From: Desulfosporosinus shakirovi
GTDB lineage: Bacteria > Bacillota > Desulfitobacteriia > Desulfitobacteriales > Desulfitobacteriaceae
DNA: 55,743 bases
Direction of reading: 5' to 3'
NCBI RefSeq assembly: GCF_020595055.1
Contig: NZ_JAJDOO010000031.1
Span: 1-55,743, forward strand
The notes beneath the pieces are model-generated. The model made no database searches. It saw nothing but the letters and a program-made list of their open reading frames with translations, and was not told where the DNA came from. The position numbers and the translations under genes were made by a program. This document shows positions 8,717 to 16,662 of the stretch, piece by piece; position 1 is the first letter of the stretch, and every line of letters starts with the position of its first letter.

Positions 8717-9217
8717 TTGATAAAATTTATGGAGAAAAGAATCAGCAGGACTCAATACTTGGTTGAAAATCCTGAGAATAGTAGAATCGTCACGGTCACT
8801 TTAGCGGATGGGACACCATTAGATATGAACAGAAACTATCTAGTGGCAGCCCCGTCGTTCACTGTGAACGGAACCGTGAGCCTGCCCAGCGGCGTGGCAA
8901 ACCGGATGCCTTAGCCGACCGCTATGACACCTCCCTCGCCATCGCGCAATATTTCCTCCCCAGCTTAAAGCTTCGGTTCTCCTTCAAGGGATCAGGCTGT
9001 CTGTATCGCTACCGGAAATAATTACCCAGAGGCTTTAGCCGGTAGTGTCTATGTCGCAAAACACAAGGCTCCGATTATTCTCGAGGACGACAGTCTGTCT
9101 GAACAGGTCATCCATTACCTTGAAGCCTGAGAGTTAAGTGAAGCCGCTATTTTCGGAGGAGAGAGCGTAGTGGGGAATGACATCGAACAGCAGCTCAGGA
9201 GGCTGGCTGGGCAATAA
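8717..9217 (+). pseudogene. Relic of a 5'-nucleotidase / cell-wall-binding repeat 2 surface protein
   Basis: The first frame reads VTVTLADGTPLDMNRNYLVA, typical of the 5'-nucleotidase C-terminal domain. It is followed by ADRYDTSLAIAQYF, the start of a cell-wall-binding repeat 2 (PF04122). After a frameshift near 9000 another frame continues the repeat: CIATGNNYPEALAGSVY, HKAPIIL, LSEQVIHYLE, then a TGA, then FGGESVVGNDIEQQL to the stop at 9217. A frameshift, a nonsense codon and internal losses make it inactive. Such proteins attach to secondary wall polymers. Confidence 0.75.
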
Positions 9218-9278
9218 GCCATAAGAATTGATATCTTGCCGCCATGGTCCACTCTAATGAGTGAAAAGAAAGTGAAAA

Positions 9279-9310
9279 ACAAGCCACCGTTACAGTAAAC
9301 GGTGGCTTGT
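9279..9310 (-). terminator. Terminator of the flavin-binding protein gene
   Basis: ACAAGCCACCGTT and AACGGTGGCTTGT form a 13-bp perfect stem. On the minus strand it is followed by a TTTTT run. It lies 27 bases past the stop at 9337. Confidence 0.85.
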
Positions 9311-9336
9311 AATAGTTGAGGCTATTAAATGGCAAA

Positions 9337-9729
9337 TTAGAACTTAATTATTTTAGGTTCACCTGTAAAGGTAGCTATCGTTGCTGCTGCATCCTGCAAA
9401 TACAATACCTGGGTGTTTGGATCTGTAGCAGAGTACCGAGACTGAAGCGAAGGATAGCTTTTGAGCATACTCTCCTTTGCTTCAACACGGTCATCCTCTA
9501 CTGCAACGGCCTGGATACGAATCCATTCTTGGCCATTAAAAGCGCAAATTTCGATTTTGGGATTTGCTGTCATTTGCTTTGAAACGTCCTTTACCTTACC
9601 AGTCTGAATATAAAGCTTGCCCTCAAAAATGTTGGCAGTTCCAAAGGGACGAACTCGTGGCTGATCTCCATCGACGGTTGCTAAGTAATAAGTCTGGCAC
9701 TTCTTTAAGAAATCTAAAACTTCTTGCAT
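9337..9729 (-). CDS. Pyridoxamine 5'-phosphate oxidase family flavin-binding protein
   Basis: A 130-residue single-domain split-barrel protein. The opening YYLATVDGDQPRVRPFG, the central KVKDVSKQMTANPKIEICAF and the end GEPKIIKF are typical of the FMN- or F420-binding PNPOx-like group, which includes NimA-like reductases. AAGGAGAT lies 8 bases upstream of the ATG. It is divergent from the HxlR regulator gene 120 bp away, the usual arrangement for an HxlR target, so a redox or electrophile response is likely. The substrate is unknown. Confidence 0.8.
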   Translation of the reverse strand: MQEVLDFLKKCQTYYLATVDGDQPRVRPFGTANIFEGKLYIQTGKVKDVSKQMTANPKIEICAFNGQEWIRIQAVAVEDDRVEAKESMLKSYPSLQSRYSATDPNTQVLYLQDAAATIATFTGEPKIIKF

Positions 9730-9810
9730 TAAAGAAATCTCCTTTCAAGTTTATACAATAAATTTACAATAAAAGTCTTGAAATAACAAGTACGATTATT
9801 TATGATACAT

Positions 9811-9828
9811 AGTATCTAAATAAATACT
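9811..9828. promoter_or_regulatory. Candidate HxlR operator
   Basis: AGTAT (9811-9815) and ATACT (9824-9828) form an inverted repeat with 8 bases between them. It lies in the intergenic region shared by the flavin protein and the HxlR gene, just before the HxlR ribosome site. The arrangement suits a dimeric winged-helix repressor. No binding data are implied. Confidence 0.35.
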
Positions 9829-9849
9829 GTCGGGAGGAGATTAGGGAAA

Positions 9850-10185
9850 TTGGAGAAAGATTTATTTGGGATATGCCCATATACAACAGCACAGAGGGTT
9901 CTTTCTGGTAAATGGTCAATAATTATTCTCTACCATCTCGGGAAAAAGACTATGCGCTTTGGAGAATTGCAGCGGCAGTTGCCTGATTTAACCCAGTCAA
10001 CCCTGACGAAACAGTTACGCGCTTTGGAGGAGAACGGATTGATTGAAAGAAAGATTTATCCCCAAGTCCCGCCAAAGGTCGAATACTCTTTGAGTGATAT
10101 AGGGATAAAGTTTAAAAAAGTGTTAGCAGAATTGGCAATCTGGGGAAACGAATACATTGAAACTTTGAAGGATAAGAATTGTTGA
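9850..10185 (+). CDS. HxlR family winged-helix transcriptional regulator
   Basis: This 111-residue DNA-binding protein carries the HxlR signature from CPYTTAQRVLSGKWSIIIL through LPDLTQSTLTKQLRALEENG to PPKVEYSLSDIG. Cys9 sits at the position used as a thiol sensor in several HxlR regulators. The start is a TTG at 9850 with GGGAGGAG 10 bases upstream; no better start exists in frame. It is divergent from the PNPOx-like gene, its most likely target. Confidence 0.85.
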   Translation: MEKDLFGICPYTTAQRVLSGKWSIIILYHLGKKTMRFGELQRQLPDLTQSTLTKQLRALEENGLIERKIYPQVPPKVEYSLSDIGIKFKKVLAELAIWGNEYIETLKDKNC

Positions 10186-10305
10186 ATTGAAGAGCTGTCT
10201 TCATGCCGCACTGATGCAGCTTTGCGAAGAGCAGGGATGAAACTGCTTGCTTCTCTCGACAGTGGCGGTAATCCAAATTCGTCAATGGTGATGAATTTGA
10301 CCTCC

Positions 10306-10664
10306 GCCCAGGTGTTCGTTCTTCTTGGGATCCCGGAAGAGGAGCGGTTTCTACTCACACAAGAGGGATATCTGGTAACTCACTGTGTGGATATTAAGTC
10401 AGCAAAAACGACACTTTATGAGAATAACTTTGACTTAGCAATTCTTGATCTATCCCTTCCAGACGGAAGTGGCTATGATCTTTGCCGATTAATCAAGGCT
10501 AAGGAAGATATCCCAGTCATATTTTAACGGCAATCGATGACGAGGTTAATGTGGTTATGGGTCTCGATATGGGCGCTGATGACTATATTACAAAGCCATT
10601 TCGAATAAGAGAGCTGCTCTTGCGTCTTAAATCTGTTACTCGCAGGTATGACAAGACAGCATGA
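10306..10664 (+). pseudogene. Response regulator receiver domain relic
   Basis: An OmpR/VanR-type receiver domain is readable: RFLLTQEGYLVTHCVD, then FDLAILDLSLPDGSGYDL with the phospho-acceptor Asp, then PVIF followed by a stop. Restoring one T near 10525 recovers [32 protein letters not shown] and a stop at 10664. The first strand of the receiver and the whole DNA-binding domain are missing. The gene is directly followed by a truncated kinase, so a whole two-component system decayed here. Confidence 0.75.
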
Positions 10665-10683
10665 TACAAAGGGGGCAGCTAAG

Positions 10684-11148
10684 GTGTTGCGAAATAAAGA
10701 AATCAAGCTATATATGACACTTTTGACTGTAGTAGTAATAGTAGGTTTTGTTGCCTGCTATTTTTTTAATCCCGTCTCAGGGATCATCGCCTTGTTAGCG
10801 CTGCTTTTAATGGCTGCAGTATCCTTCCTGTTTACGAGATGGAAATATCAGCAAATAGAAAAGCTAGCCGACTATCTCAAGCGAATTGCAGATGGCGAAT
10901 ACTCCCTGGATATTAGAGATAACGATGAAGGCGAGCTTAGCATCCTTAAAAGTGAACTATATAAAGTAACCGTAACCCTCTCTGAGCAAGCCGACCTCTT
11001 GAAAAATAAAACTCCCATCACCTCAATGTCTGTTATGACTGACCTGATCAGTGATGAAAACCTGCCCCCGGTCTGGGCTCGGCGGTCTCAGAGCTGGTTG
11101 GTTGGCAGACAAAGTAGGAGAAAGGCTCCTCAAAATGGGACAATCTAA
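10684..11148 (+). pseudogene. Sensor histidine kinase relic
   Basis: From the GTG at 10684 (GGGGG upstream) the frame encodes two hydrophobic segments (about residues 10-55), a HAMP-like linker (IADGEYSLDIRDNDEGEL) and then TPITSMSVMTDLISDENLPP. That last piece normally follows the phospho-accepting His of the H-box (HQLKTPLTSM in relatives). The H-box segment itself has been deleted and no ATPase domain follows. It pairs with the response-regulator relic just upstream. Confidence 0.7.
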
Positions 11149-11163
11149 GCACGAAGTGTCCCA
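11136..11163 (+). promoter_or_regulatory. Inverted repeat TGGGACA...TGTCCCA, candidate enhancer site
   Basis: TGGGACA (11136-11142) and TGTCCCA (11157-11163) are perfect inverted arms. The right arm runs into the box TGTCCCACTTTAGATAAT (11157-11174); a second box TGTCCTATTTGAGATAAT lies at 11226-11243. The same pattern lies upstream of the sigma-54 promoter at 34720. The site is about 130 bp upstream of the -24 element, a usual distance for an enhancer-binding activator. Confidence 0.55.
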
Positions 11164-11292
11164 CTTTAGATAATGTCAAAAAAATCAGCAAAATCAGATT
11201 ATTAGGTAAATATAGTTAGTGGTACTGTCCTATTTGAGATAATTAGGTTTTGAAATGAATGCGGACTGCCAGTTTCTTTGCTGGTTAGACTG

Positions 11293-11308
11293 TGGCATAC
11301 TTCTTGCA
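11293..11308 (+). promoter_or_regulatory. Sigma-54 promoter of the oxidoreductase/amidohydrolase operon
   Basis: TGGCATACTTCTTGCA has the -24 GG and -12 GC exactly 10 bases apart, as in the TGGCAC-N5-TTGC consensus. Transcription would start near 11319, giving a leader of about 310 bases before the gene at 11629. Confidence 0.75.
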
Positions 11309-11318
11309 TAATTAAAGG

Positions 11319-11628
11319 ACAGGTTGACATTTTCCCTAGTATGTTTTTGTGTGGAAGGAATAATTTCATCGCGTGACTCTGAACAGGCTATTAAGAGGGG
11401 GTAATTTCGCGAATATATTCCAAATATTCAATATACTCCAAATGTAGGGATCTTAAACGTTGTTTAAGTTTACCTCTATGAGTTTTGAAAGAAAAACATT
11501 CCAGGGACTCGAGTTAGCTAAAATAGAAATGAAGGCAGGTGCAGGAGAAAATGTCATAAAGTTATCGGTTTACTGACCTAAAGGATACGATAACAAGGAA
11601 TAAATATATCTTAAGGGAGGAAACAATT
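11319..11628 (+). other. Long 5' leader of the oxidoreductase operon
   Basis: No gene is present. The leader contains CTTAAAC/GTTTAAG (11452-11468, 3-base loop) and TTATCG/CGATAA (about 11562-11593). Neither has a T run, and no known riboswitch class was recognised. Confidence 0.4.
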
Positions 11629-12981
11629 ATGGGCAATTTTAATAATTTGATGTCACCACTCAAAATTGGACCGGTCGAGCTAAAGAATCGATACGTCGTA
11701 GCCCCCATGAATGAAACATTTGCCGGCGTGAGGGGAGAGGCGACTGCTCAGTATATAGCATATTTTGCCGCAAGAGCGAAAGGCGGCTTTGGATTGTTAA
11801 CTACAGGGGCTATTATGGGCACTAAATTAGCTTCCAAATTCGTTTGGGGAAGAAATCCTTACATGTTTAGTCCTTTGCATATTCAGGGTATGAGCTTGTT
11901 TAATGAAACCTGTCACCATTTCGGCGCACAAACGGCGGCACAGATGACGATAGGTTTCGGTCGGCAGGGACATTCAGATAACCATCACGAGCTGGTACCG
12001 GCAGCAACCGGAGGACTTCCTTATGAGATTGCCATAGAAAAAGGCGCTCACCCTCTGGTTGCTCCTAGCATGAAGACTAATGACTTAGCTCGTGAATTCT
12101 TATATGGACAGAATACCTTTGAAATGAGCATTGATTTAATTCACAGCGAACAAAAAGAATTTGCTCAAAGCTGTCAATTAGCAATAAAGTCAGGCTTTGA
12201 TGTTATCGATATTCATGCTCCCCACGGCTACCTGGAACATCAGTTTTTATCTCCACTTTCCAATAAGCGCACTGACATGTACGGCGGTTCCTGGCGAAAC
12301 CGCAAGCGTTTTCTGATCGAAATTGCCGAACAGGTACGTTATGCAGCAGGTAAAGATGTGGCAGTTGGTTGTCGCATTTCTGCAGAAGAGCACTGTGAAG
12401 GCGGCCTGACACGGGAGGAAATGATTGATGTAGCTCAAGATCTGCAGGCCTTGGGCTGTGACTATATCAGCCTTTCCGATGGGGGAGGGTATGAAGAATC
12501 CGGGCACTTGATTCCCGACCCGGAACGGTGGGCTCATCAACCCGATTGCGCAGCTGAATTTAAAAAAGCTCTAAAAATACCGGCGATTTTAGTTGGGGCC
12601 CATGATCCTGTTTTGGCTGAAAGTATTGTGGCTGAGGGTAAAGCGGACCTTATCGCCTTAGGCAGACAGTCCTTCTGTGATCCGGAATTACCGAATAAAG
12701 TTGCGGCGGGCAAAATCGAAGACATTATAAAATGTAAGAGGTGTAATATTTGCCTTGCTCGCGCTAATGGGGATATGGGCGGCCCTCGTTGTCCGTTTAA
12801 TCCAATGTTGGGCAGAGAATTTGAGTTCCCTGAGTACCATATGGGACCTCGAAGACCGGATGAGCCGCTTTTCCCACGCGGTGCAATGAGTATGCCCTCC
12901 CTGAATCATGCTTGGTGGAGGAGTGAAATTCCGTACACTGAAAAGTTCTGGATTCCTTTCCGCGGTCCAGGTTCCAGATAG
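11629..12981 (+). CDS. Old-yellow-enzyme family NADH:flavin oxidoreductase with Fe-S site, short form
   Basis: This 450-residue protein has the FMN barrel of the 2-enoate reductase / 2,4-dienoyl-CoA reductase / BaiCD group, which reduce C=C bonds. The barrel motif HAPHGYLEHQFLSPLSNKR is near residue 190. It is followed by Cys369, Cys372, Cys375 and Cys388, a C-x2-C-x2-C-x12-C pattern matching the 4Fe-4S site of trimethylamine dehydrogenase. Relatives continue into a FAD/NAD domain of about 200 residues or more; this one ends 62 residues after the last Cys in an unusual Pro/Trp-rich tail. AAGGGAGG precedes the ATG. It is first in a sigma-54 operon with an amidohydrolase, so it probably acts early in a pathway. 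Confidence 0.85.
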   Translation: MGNFNNLMSPLKIGPVELKNRYVVAPMNETFAGVRGEATAQYIAYFAARAKGGFGLLTTGAIMGTKLASKFVWGRNPYMFSPLHIQGMSLFNETCHHFGAQTAAQMTIGFGRQGHSDNHHELVPAATGGLPYEIAIEKGAHPLVAPSMKTNDLAREFLYGQNTFEMSIDLIHSEQKEFAQSCQLAIKSGFDVIDIHAPHGYLEHQFLSPLSNKRTDMYGGSWRNRKRFLIEIAEQVRYAAGKDVAVGCRISAEEHCEGGLTREEMIDVAQDLQALGCDYISLSDGGGYEESGHLIPDPERWAHQPDCAAEFKKALKIPAILVGAHDPVLAESIVAEGKADLIALGRQSFCDPELPNKVAAGKIEDIIKCKRCNICLARANGDMGGPRCPFNPMLGREFEFPEYHMGPRRPDEPLFPRGAMSMPSLNHAWWRSEIPYTEKFWIPFRGPGSR

Positions 12982-13105
12982 TGAACTCGTTCAACTAAAG
13001 ATTAATGGTAAAGCCTTGGCTGCCAAAGGTGGAATTTTAATAATATAGGTGAAGAAGTTTCATTTGAAAAAGCAGTACTGGTTAAGGATTAGGAGGGGTT
13101 TGAGT

Positions 13106-14119
13106 ATGTCCGAGTTTCAAACGGATGATTATTTCAAAATCGACCCAGAAATGCACCTTATAGGAGAGATGGAGACATTTAATCATTTTCCGGGGGTCCA
13201 GATGTGGTGGCGTGCCATAGGAAATATAACCAGACCGTTGCTCCTAGGAAGTTCTCCGACTTTCTTTGAAGGGGTGGAGCCTCACGAAATGCACGCCCAA
13301 CAAGACCCGGAGTATATTATTGAATACATGAATAAATATGGAATCGACATTGCCTGCCTGCTTCCCGAATCCATGATGGATACGACAGGATACACCAGTA
13401 GGTGGTGCACTAACGGGGAAATGGCGAAAGCGGTTGATACCCACCCGGACAGGTTTATGTACCAGCCTAACATTTCACCGATAAAACATAAAGGTTTAAA
13501 GGAGAGTATCTGGGAACTGGAATACTGGGTTAAGGAAAGGGGCGCAAAGATATTCAAATATTACCCTCCGGAAGACACCTATATTAATGATCCGGTCCTC
13601 TGGCCCTTTTACCAAAAGGCAGAGGAACTCGGCATAGTGCTGGATATTCACACGGGCTTTAGTTGGGTTCCCCCGGGTAAAAGTAAGTATGCCTTGCCGA
13701 TACTGTTGGACGACGTGGCCAGGGACTTTCCGGAACTGAAAATCGTGGCCTTTCATATGGGATACCCGTATTGTGACGATCTCAACATGGTTGCCATGGG
13801 ACACCCTAACATATACCCGTGCCTAAGTCTTTTGTTGCCGTGGGCATTATCTGCTCCATATAAGTTTGCTAAAATTCTGGGTGAGGCTCTGCGTTGGGTG
13901 GGGCCGGATCGGATTATCTGGGGAACGGACTACGCAGGCTTCGGCACACAGCTCAAAGCTGCTGTCCAGGGTATGAGGGATTTTCAGATACCTGCTGATT
14001 TGCGGGAACAATATGGTTACCCGGAAATTACCTCGGAGGACCGGGGGAAGATATTCGGACAAAACTTGGCCACACTTTTAGGCATCGATCACACGGTCAG
14101 AAGAGTACCTAGCAAGTAA
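13106..14119 (+). CDS. Amidohydrolase-2 family metal-dependent hydrolase/decarboxylase
   Basis: A 337-residue TIM-barrel enzyme of the ACMSD-like amidohydrolase-2 family, which decarboxylates or hydrolyses aromatic and cyclic acids. Likely metal and catalytic residues are Asp13, Glu15 and His17 (IDPEMH), His182 (VLDIHTG), the His in VAFHMGYPY and Asp275 (WGTDYAGF). The Glu in place of the first His of a DxHxH motif is seen in part of the family. An upstream GTG at 13049 opens the frame, but AGGAGGGG precedes the ATG at 13106. It follows the oxidoreductase gene by 124 bp without a terminator, so they are probably co-transcribed. Confidence 0.8.
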   Translation: MSEFQTDDYFKIDPEMHLIGEMETFNHFPGVQMWWRAIGNITRPLLLGSSPTFFEGVEPHEMHAQQDPEYIIEYMNKYGIDIACLLPESMMDTTGYTSRWCTNGEMAKAVDTHPDRFMYQPNISPIKHKGLKESIWELEYWVKERGAKIFKYYPPEDTYINDPVLWPFYQKAEELGIVLDIHTGFSWVPPGKSKYALPILLDDVARDFPELKIVAFHMGYPYCDDLNMVAMGHPNIYPCLSLLLPWALSAPYKFAKILGEALRWVGPDRIIWGTDYAGFGTQLKAAVQGMRDFQIPADLREQYGYPEITSEDRGKIFGQNLATLLGIDHTVRRVPSK

Positions 14120-14178
14120 TTGCCTTAGCTGAGGAATTGGAACTGTTCAGTGCGGTTGCATTAGTTATCAACAAATTG

Positions 14179-14225
14179 TAATCCAAATGAGACTCGTACT
14201 AAATCGGCCTGTCTCATTTGGATTA
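14179..14225 (+). terminator. Long inverted repeat, probable end of the oxidoreductase operon
   Basis: TAATCCAAATGAGAC (14179-14193) and GTCTCATTTGGATTA (14211-14225) are a perfect 15-bp inverted repeat with a 17-base loop. There is no T run after it, so it is either a weak terminator or a processing or binding site. Confidence 0.45.
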
Positions 14226-14285
14226 AACTCGTTAGAAAACATATTACAGTCTATACTGTGTTTCAGCAACAGTGAAAACCGCAAC

Positions 14286-14392
14286 TCTGCGGAAGAGCAC
14301 ATAGAAGAGACTGACACGGGAAGAAAAGAGCGTTGTAACAAAAGACTTGCAAGCCTCGCAATAGGCTACATAAGCCTATCCGATGGTGCGTA
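14286..14392 (+). pseudogene. Relic of a second old-yellow-enzyme gene
   Basis: One frame reads SAEEHIEETDTG, then about 18 residues later GYISLSDGA. This lines up with ISAEEHCEGGLTREEM and CDYISLSDGGG in the intact oxidoreductase (12380-12487), and DNA similarity is visible by eye across the whole stretch. It is a fragment of about 35 codons of a paralogue, just before the second amidohydrolase. This suggests that the oxidoreductase-amidohydrolase pair once existed in two copies. Confidence 0.6.
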
Positions 14393-14414
14393 AAATATAA
14401 AAGGAGAGGTATCT

Positions 14415-15509
14415 ATGCAAGGTGAGAACAAAGCTGAGAGTGAAATTTCCCGACGCTATTTTTGCATGGGCAGCGTGATAGTTGCTGCGGGGATTGCCTC
14501 CGGGGGGATGTTGGCTGGTTGTGGAAAGGTAGCGACTGCTCCACAACCAAAGTCTCCCGAGATTAAAATCAAAACAGTTGATGTACACAGCCATATTATT
14601 CCTCCGGAGTATACGGAAGCTGTGCGAAAAGCCGGTGTCGCTAATGAGGACGGCTTTCCTGCACCAGAATGGAATTTAGAAGAACATCTAAATTTTATGG
14701 ATCAAGCAGAAATTGAACTTTCAATCTTGTCCCTTTCTTCTCCTCACCAGAATTTTGGCAATAATGAGGAATCACGTGTTTTAAGTAGACGTATTAATGA
14801 GACAACAGCAGCAATTAAACAAAAATATCCTAAACGATTTGGCTTTAATGCTGTGCTCCCGTTGCCCGATGTTGAAGGATCTTTGGAGGAAATCACTCAT
14901 GCCTTTGATGTTTTAAAAGCTGATGGCATCAAATTATCCAGCAATAGTAGAGGTGTTTATTTGGGCGATCCATTGTTCGAACCTATTTTTGCTGAATTGA
15001 ATAAAAGGAACGCTGTTGTAAATATCCACCCCTGCAAGCCTTCGGCAGTTCCTGCCAATGTTTTTACCAGTGGACTGCTGCCCCTGTTTGAATTTATTGC
15101 AGATACAACCAGAGCGGTCATTAATTTAATAACCAGCGGCACTATTACACGTTATCCGAATGTCAAAATCGTTGTGCCTCACTGTGGGTCCTTTTTACCT
15201 GGTTTGGTTGAGCGGCTAGCTGGAATTACTGAAATACTTACAGCACAAGGGGTGGGCAAACCGGTTAATGTAATGGACAGTGTTAAGATGCTTTATTTTG
15301 ATATAGCCGGTACTCCCTTGCCCCGTAATTTTGATACATTGCTGACCATGGTAGATCCTTCTAAAGTAATGTATGGTTCGGATTACCCATTTACACCTGC
15401 CCCGGCGATCATTGCTAATAAGAAGGCCATAATGGCTTATGAACCAATCGACAAATACAAAGCAATGATTTTTAGAGAAAACGCCTTACAGCTTTTTAAA
15501 CGGTTATAA
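14415..15509 (+). CDS. Exported amidohydrolase-2 family lipoprotein
   Basis: A 364-residue amidohydrolase related to 6-methylsalicylate/resorcylate decarboxylase-type enzymes. Residues 1-36 carry a twin-arginine-like motif (SRRYF, residues 12-16), a hydrophobic stretch and a lipobox LAGC (Cys36). It is therefore probably folded inside, exported by Tat and lipid-anchored. Metal residues are His58 and His60 (DVHSH), the His in VNIHPCKP, the His in VVPHCGSF and the Asp in YGSDYPFTP. AGGAGAGG precedes the start. It lies beyond an inverted repeat from the first amidohydrolase and before two LysR genes. A surface location is unusual for this family. Confidence 0.8.
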   Translation: MQGENKAESEISRRYFCMGSVIVAAGIASGGMLAGCGKVATAPQPKSPEIKIKTVDVHSHIIPPEYTEAVRKAGVANEDGFPAPEWNLEEHLNFMDQAEIELSILSLSSPHQNFGNNEESRVLSRRINETTAAIKQKYPKRFGFNAVLPLPDVEGSLEEITHAFDVLKADGIKLSSNSRGVYLGDPLFEPIFAELNKRNAVVNIHPCKPSAVPANVFTSGLLPLFEFIADTTRAVINLITSGTITRYPNVKIVVPHCGSFLPGLVERLAGITEILTAQGVGKPVNVMDSVKMLYFDIAGTPLPRNFDTLLTMVDPSKVMYGSDYPFTPAPAIIANKKAIMAYEPIDKYKAMIFRENALQLFKRL

Positions 15510-15714
15510 CGGGAGATTGGTATAGAAAATCTGATGTATCAATGGTCGACTATTGTCTTCACCTATTTACATGACAGACAGTTCTATGCATCATAAAGAA
15601 ACATGGAACATTAAGTATCCCTAGGAATTTAACGTTGAAGATATCTCTATGCAATTACCCGCCTACGGGGTATAGTTACAATATCATGAATTATTCATTT
15701 TAGTGAGGTGGGTC

Positions 15715-16659
15715 ATGCGCATAGAACAGCTTCAACAAATTATTCAAACTGACAACAAGAAATCTATTTCCGAAGCTGCAAAAAGTCTTTCGATTAGTCA
15801 GCCACAGCTTAGTAACTCTCTTAAAAATCTGGAAGCTAAATTGGGCTATAAGATTTTTCGGCGTAATAAAGTCGGACTAATGCCAACCTGCCAGGGAAAT
15901 GAAGTTCTGAAGCTAGCACGTGAATTAATCACGAATCTTGAAGCAATGAAAATGATTGCCAGTGATGAAGCCGATCTGGTTGGAAATTTGAGTTTATCCC
16001 TGGAATCTGCATTTTTTAATGCCTTTGCCTCTAAGTTGCTGATTGGTTTTTATCAGAACTACCCTAATGTTAAGCTAGTGATAACGGAAGCTTCAGATCA
16101 TGACGTCATTGAGAAAGTGGCAACGAGGACTTGTTTATTGGGGGTGACGGGCTGGCGTAATGATCAGAATAAGGTGATGCAGCAGATTATGGATGGAAGG
16201 AATATTGCCTATGAAGAAGTAATTAAGGACGAGTTTGCCGTGATCGTTGGAAATCGACATCCTTTGACCACAAAAAAGATAGTTAGATTATCGGATTTAG
16301 AAGGAGTAACAATTATTGATTATTTAGGTATAACAGAGAAATTTTTAAGAATTTCGGGTTTTCGACCTAAAGAAAATCAATCCATTAAGGTGTATGACCG
16401 TGAGGTTTTAAAATATATGATATCTGTAAATCGAGGTATTGCTATTGCCCCCAGATTTTTCTCTCTTAATGATCTGTATTTTGAACGAGGATTACTGAAC
16501 TTTCGAGAGATTGAAGATTTAACGGGTAAAATCAAAGTGACAATGTTCATTATATATTCGAAGTCAGAAGCTTTATCTTTCTTAGATAAACAACTAATAG
16601 AGATGATTAAAGAATCAGTAATTTCTGATCACAGATCAACTGTTACTGGGGAGATGTGA
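15715..16659 (+). CDS. LysR family transcriptional regulator
   Basis: A 314-residue LysR-type regulator. The N-terminal winged helix-turn-helix is clear (SISEAAKSLSISQPQLSNSL, then KLGYKIFRR), followed by a co-inducer-binding domain of usual length. A GTG at 15703 opens the frame, but GAGGTGGG lies before the ATG at 15715 and MRIEQLQQII is the normal beginning. Only three bases separate it from the next LysR gene. It probably controls the neighbouring amidohydrolase, MFS or arylsulfotransferase genes. Confidence 0.85.
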   Translation: MRIEQLQQIIQTDNKKSISEAAKSLSISQPQLSNSLKNLEAKLGYKIFRRNKVGLMPTCQGNEVLKLARELITNLEAMKMIASDEADLVGNLSLSLESAFFNAFASKLLIGFYQNYPNVKLVITEASDHDVIEKVATRTCLLGVTGWRNDQNKVMQQIMDGRNIAYEEVIKDEFAVIVGNRHPLTTKKIVRLSDLEGVTIIDYLGITEKFLRISGFRPKENQSIKVYDREVLKYMISVNRGIAIAPRFFSLNDLYFERGLLNFREIEDLTGKIKVTMFIIYSKSEALSFLDKQLIEMIKESVISDHRSTVTGEM

Positions 16660-16662
16660 TTT

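Noticed and set aside
14187-14393. 68-codon ORF before the exported amidohydrolase
   Set aside because: It begins inside an inverted repeat and its second half is the relic of an oxidoreductase gene, so it is not an independent gene.
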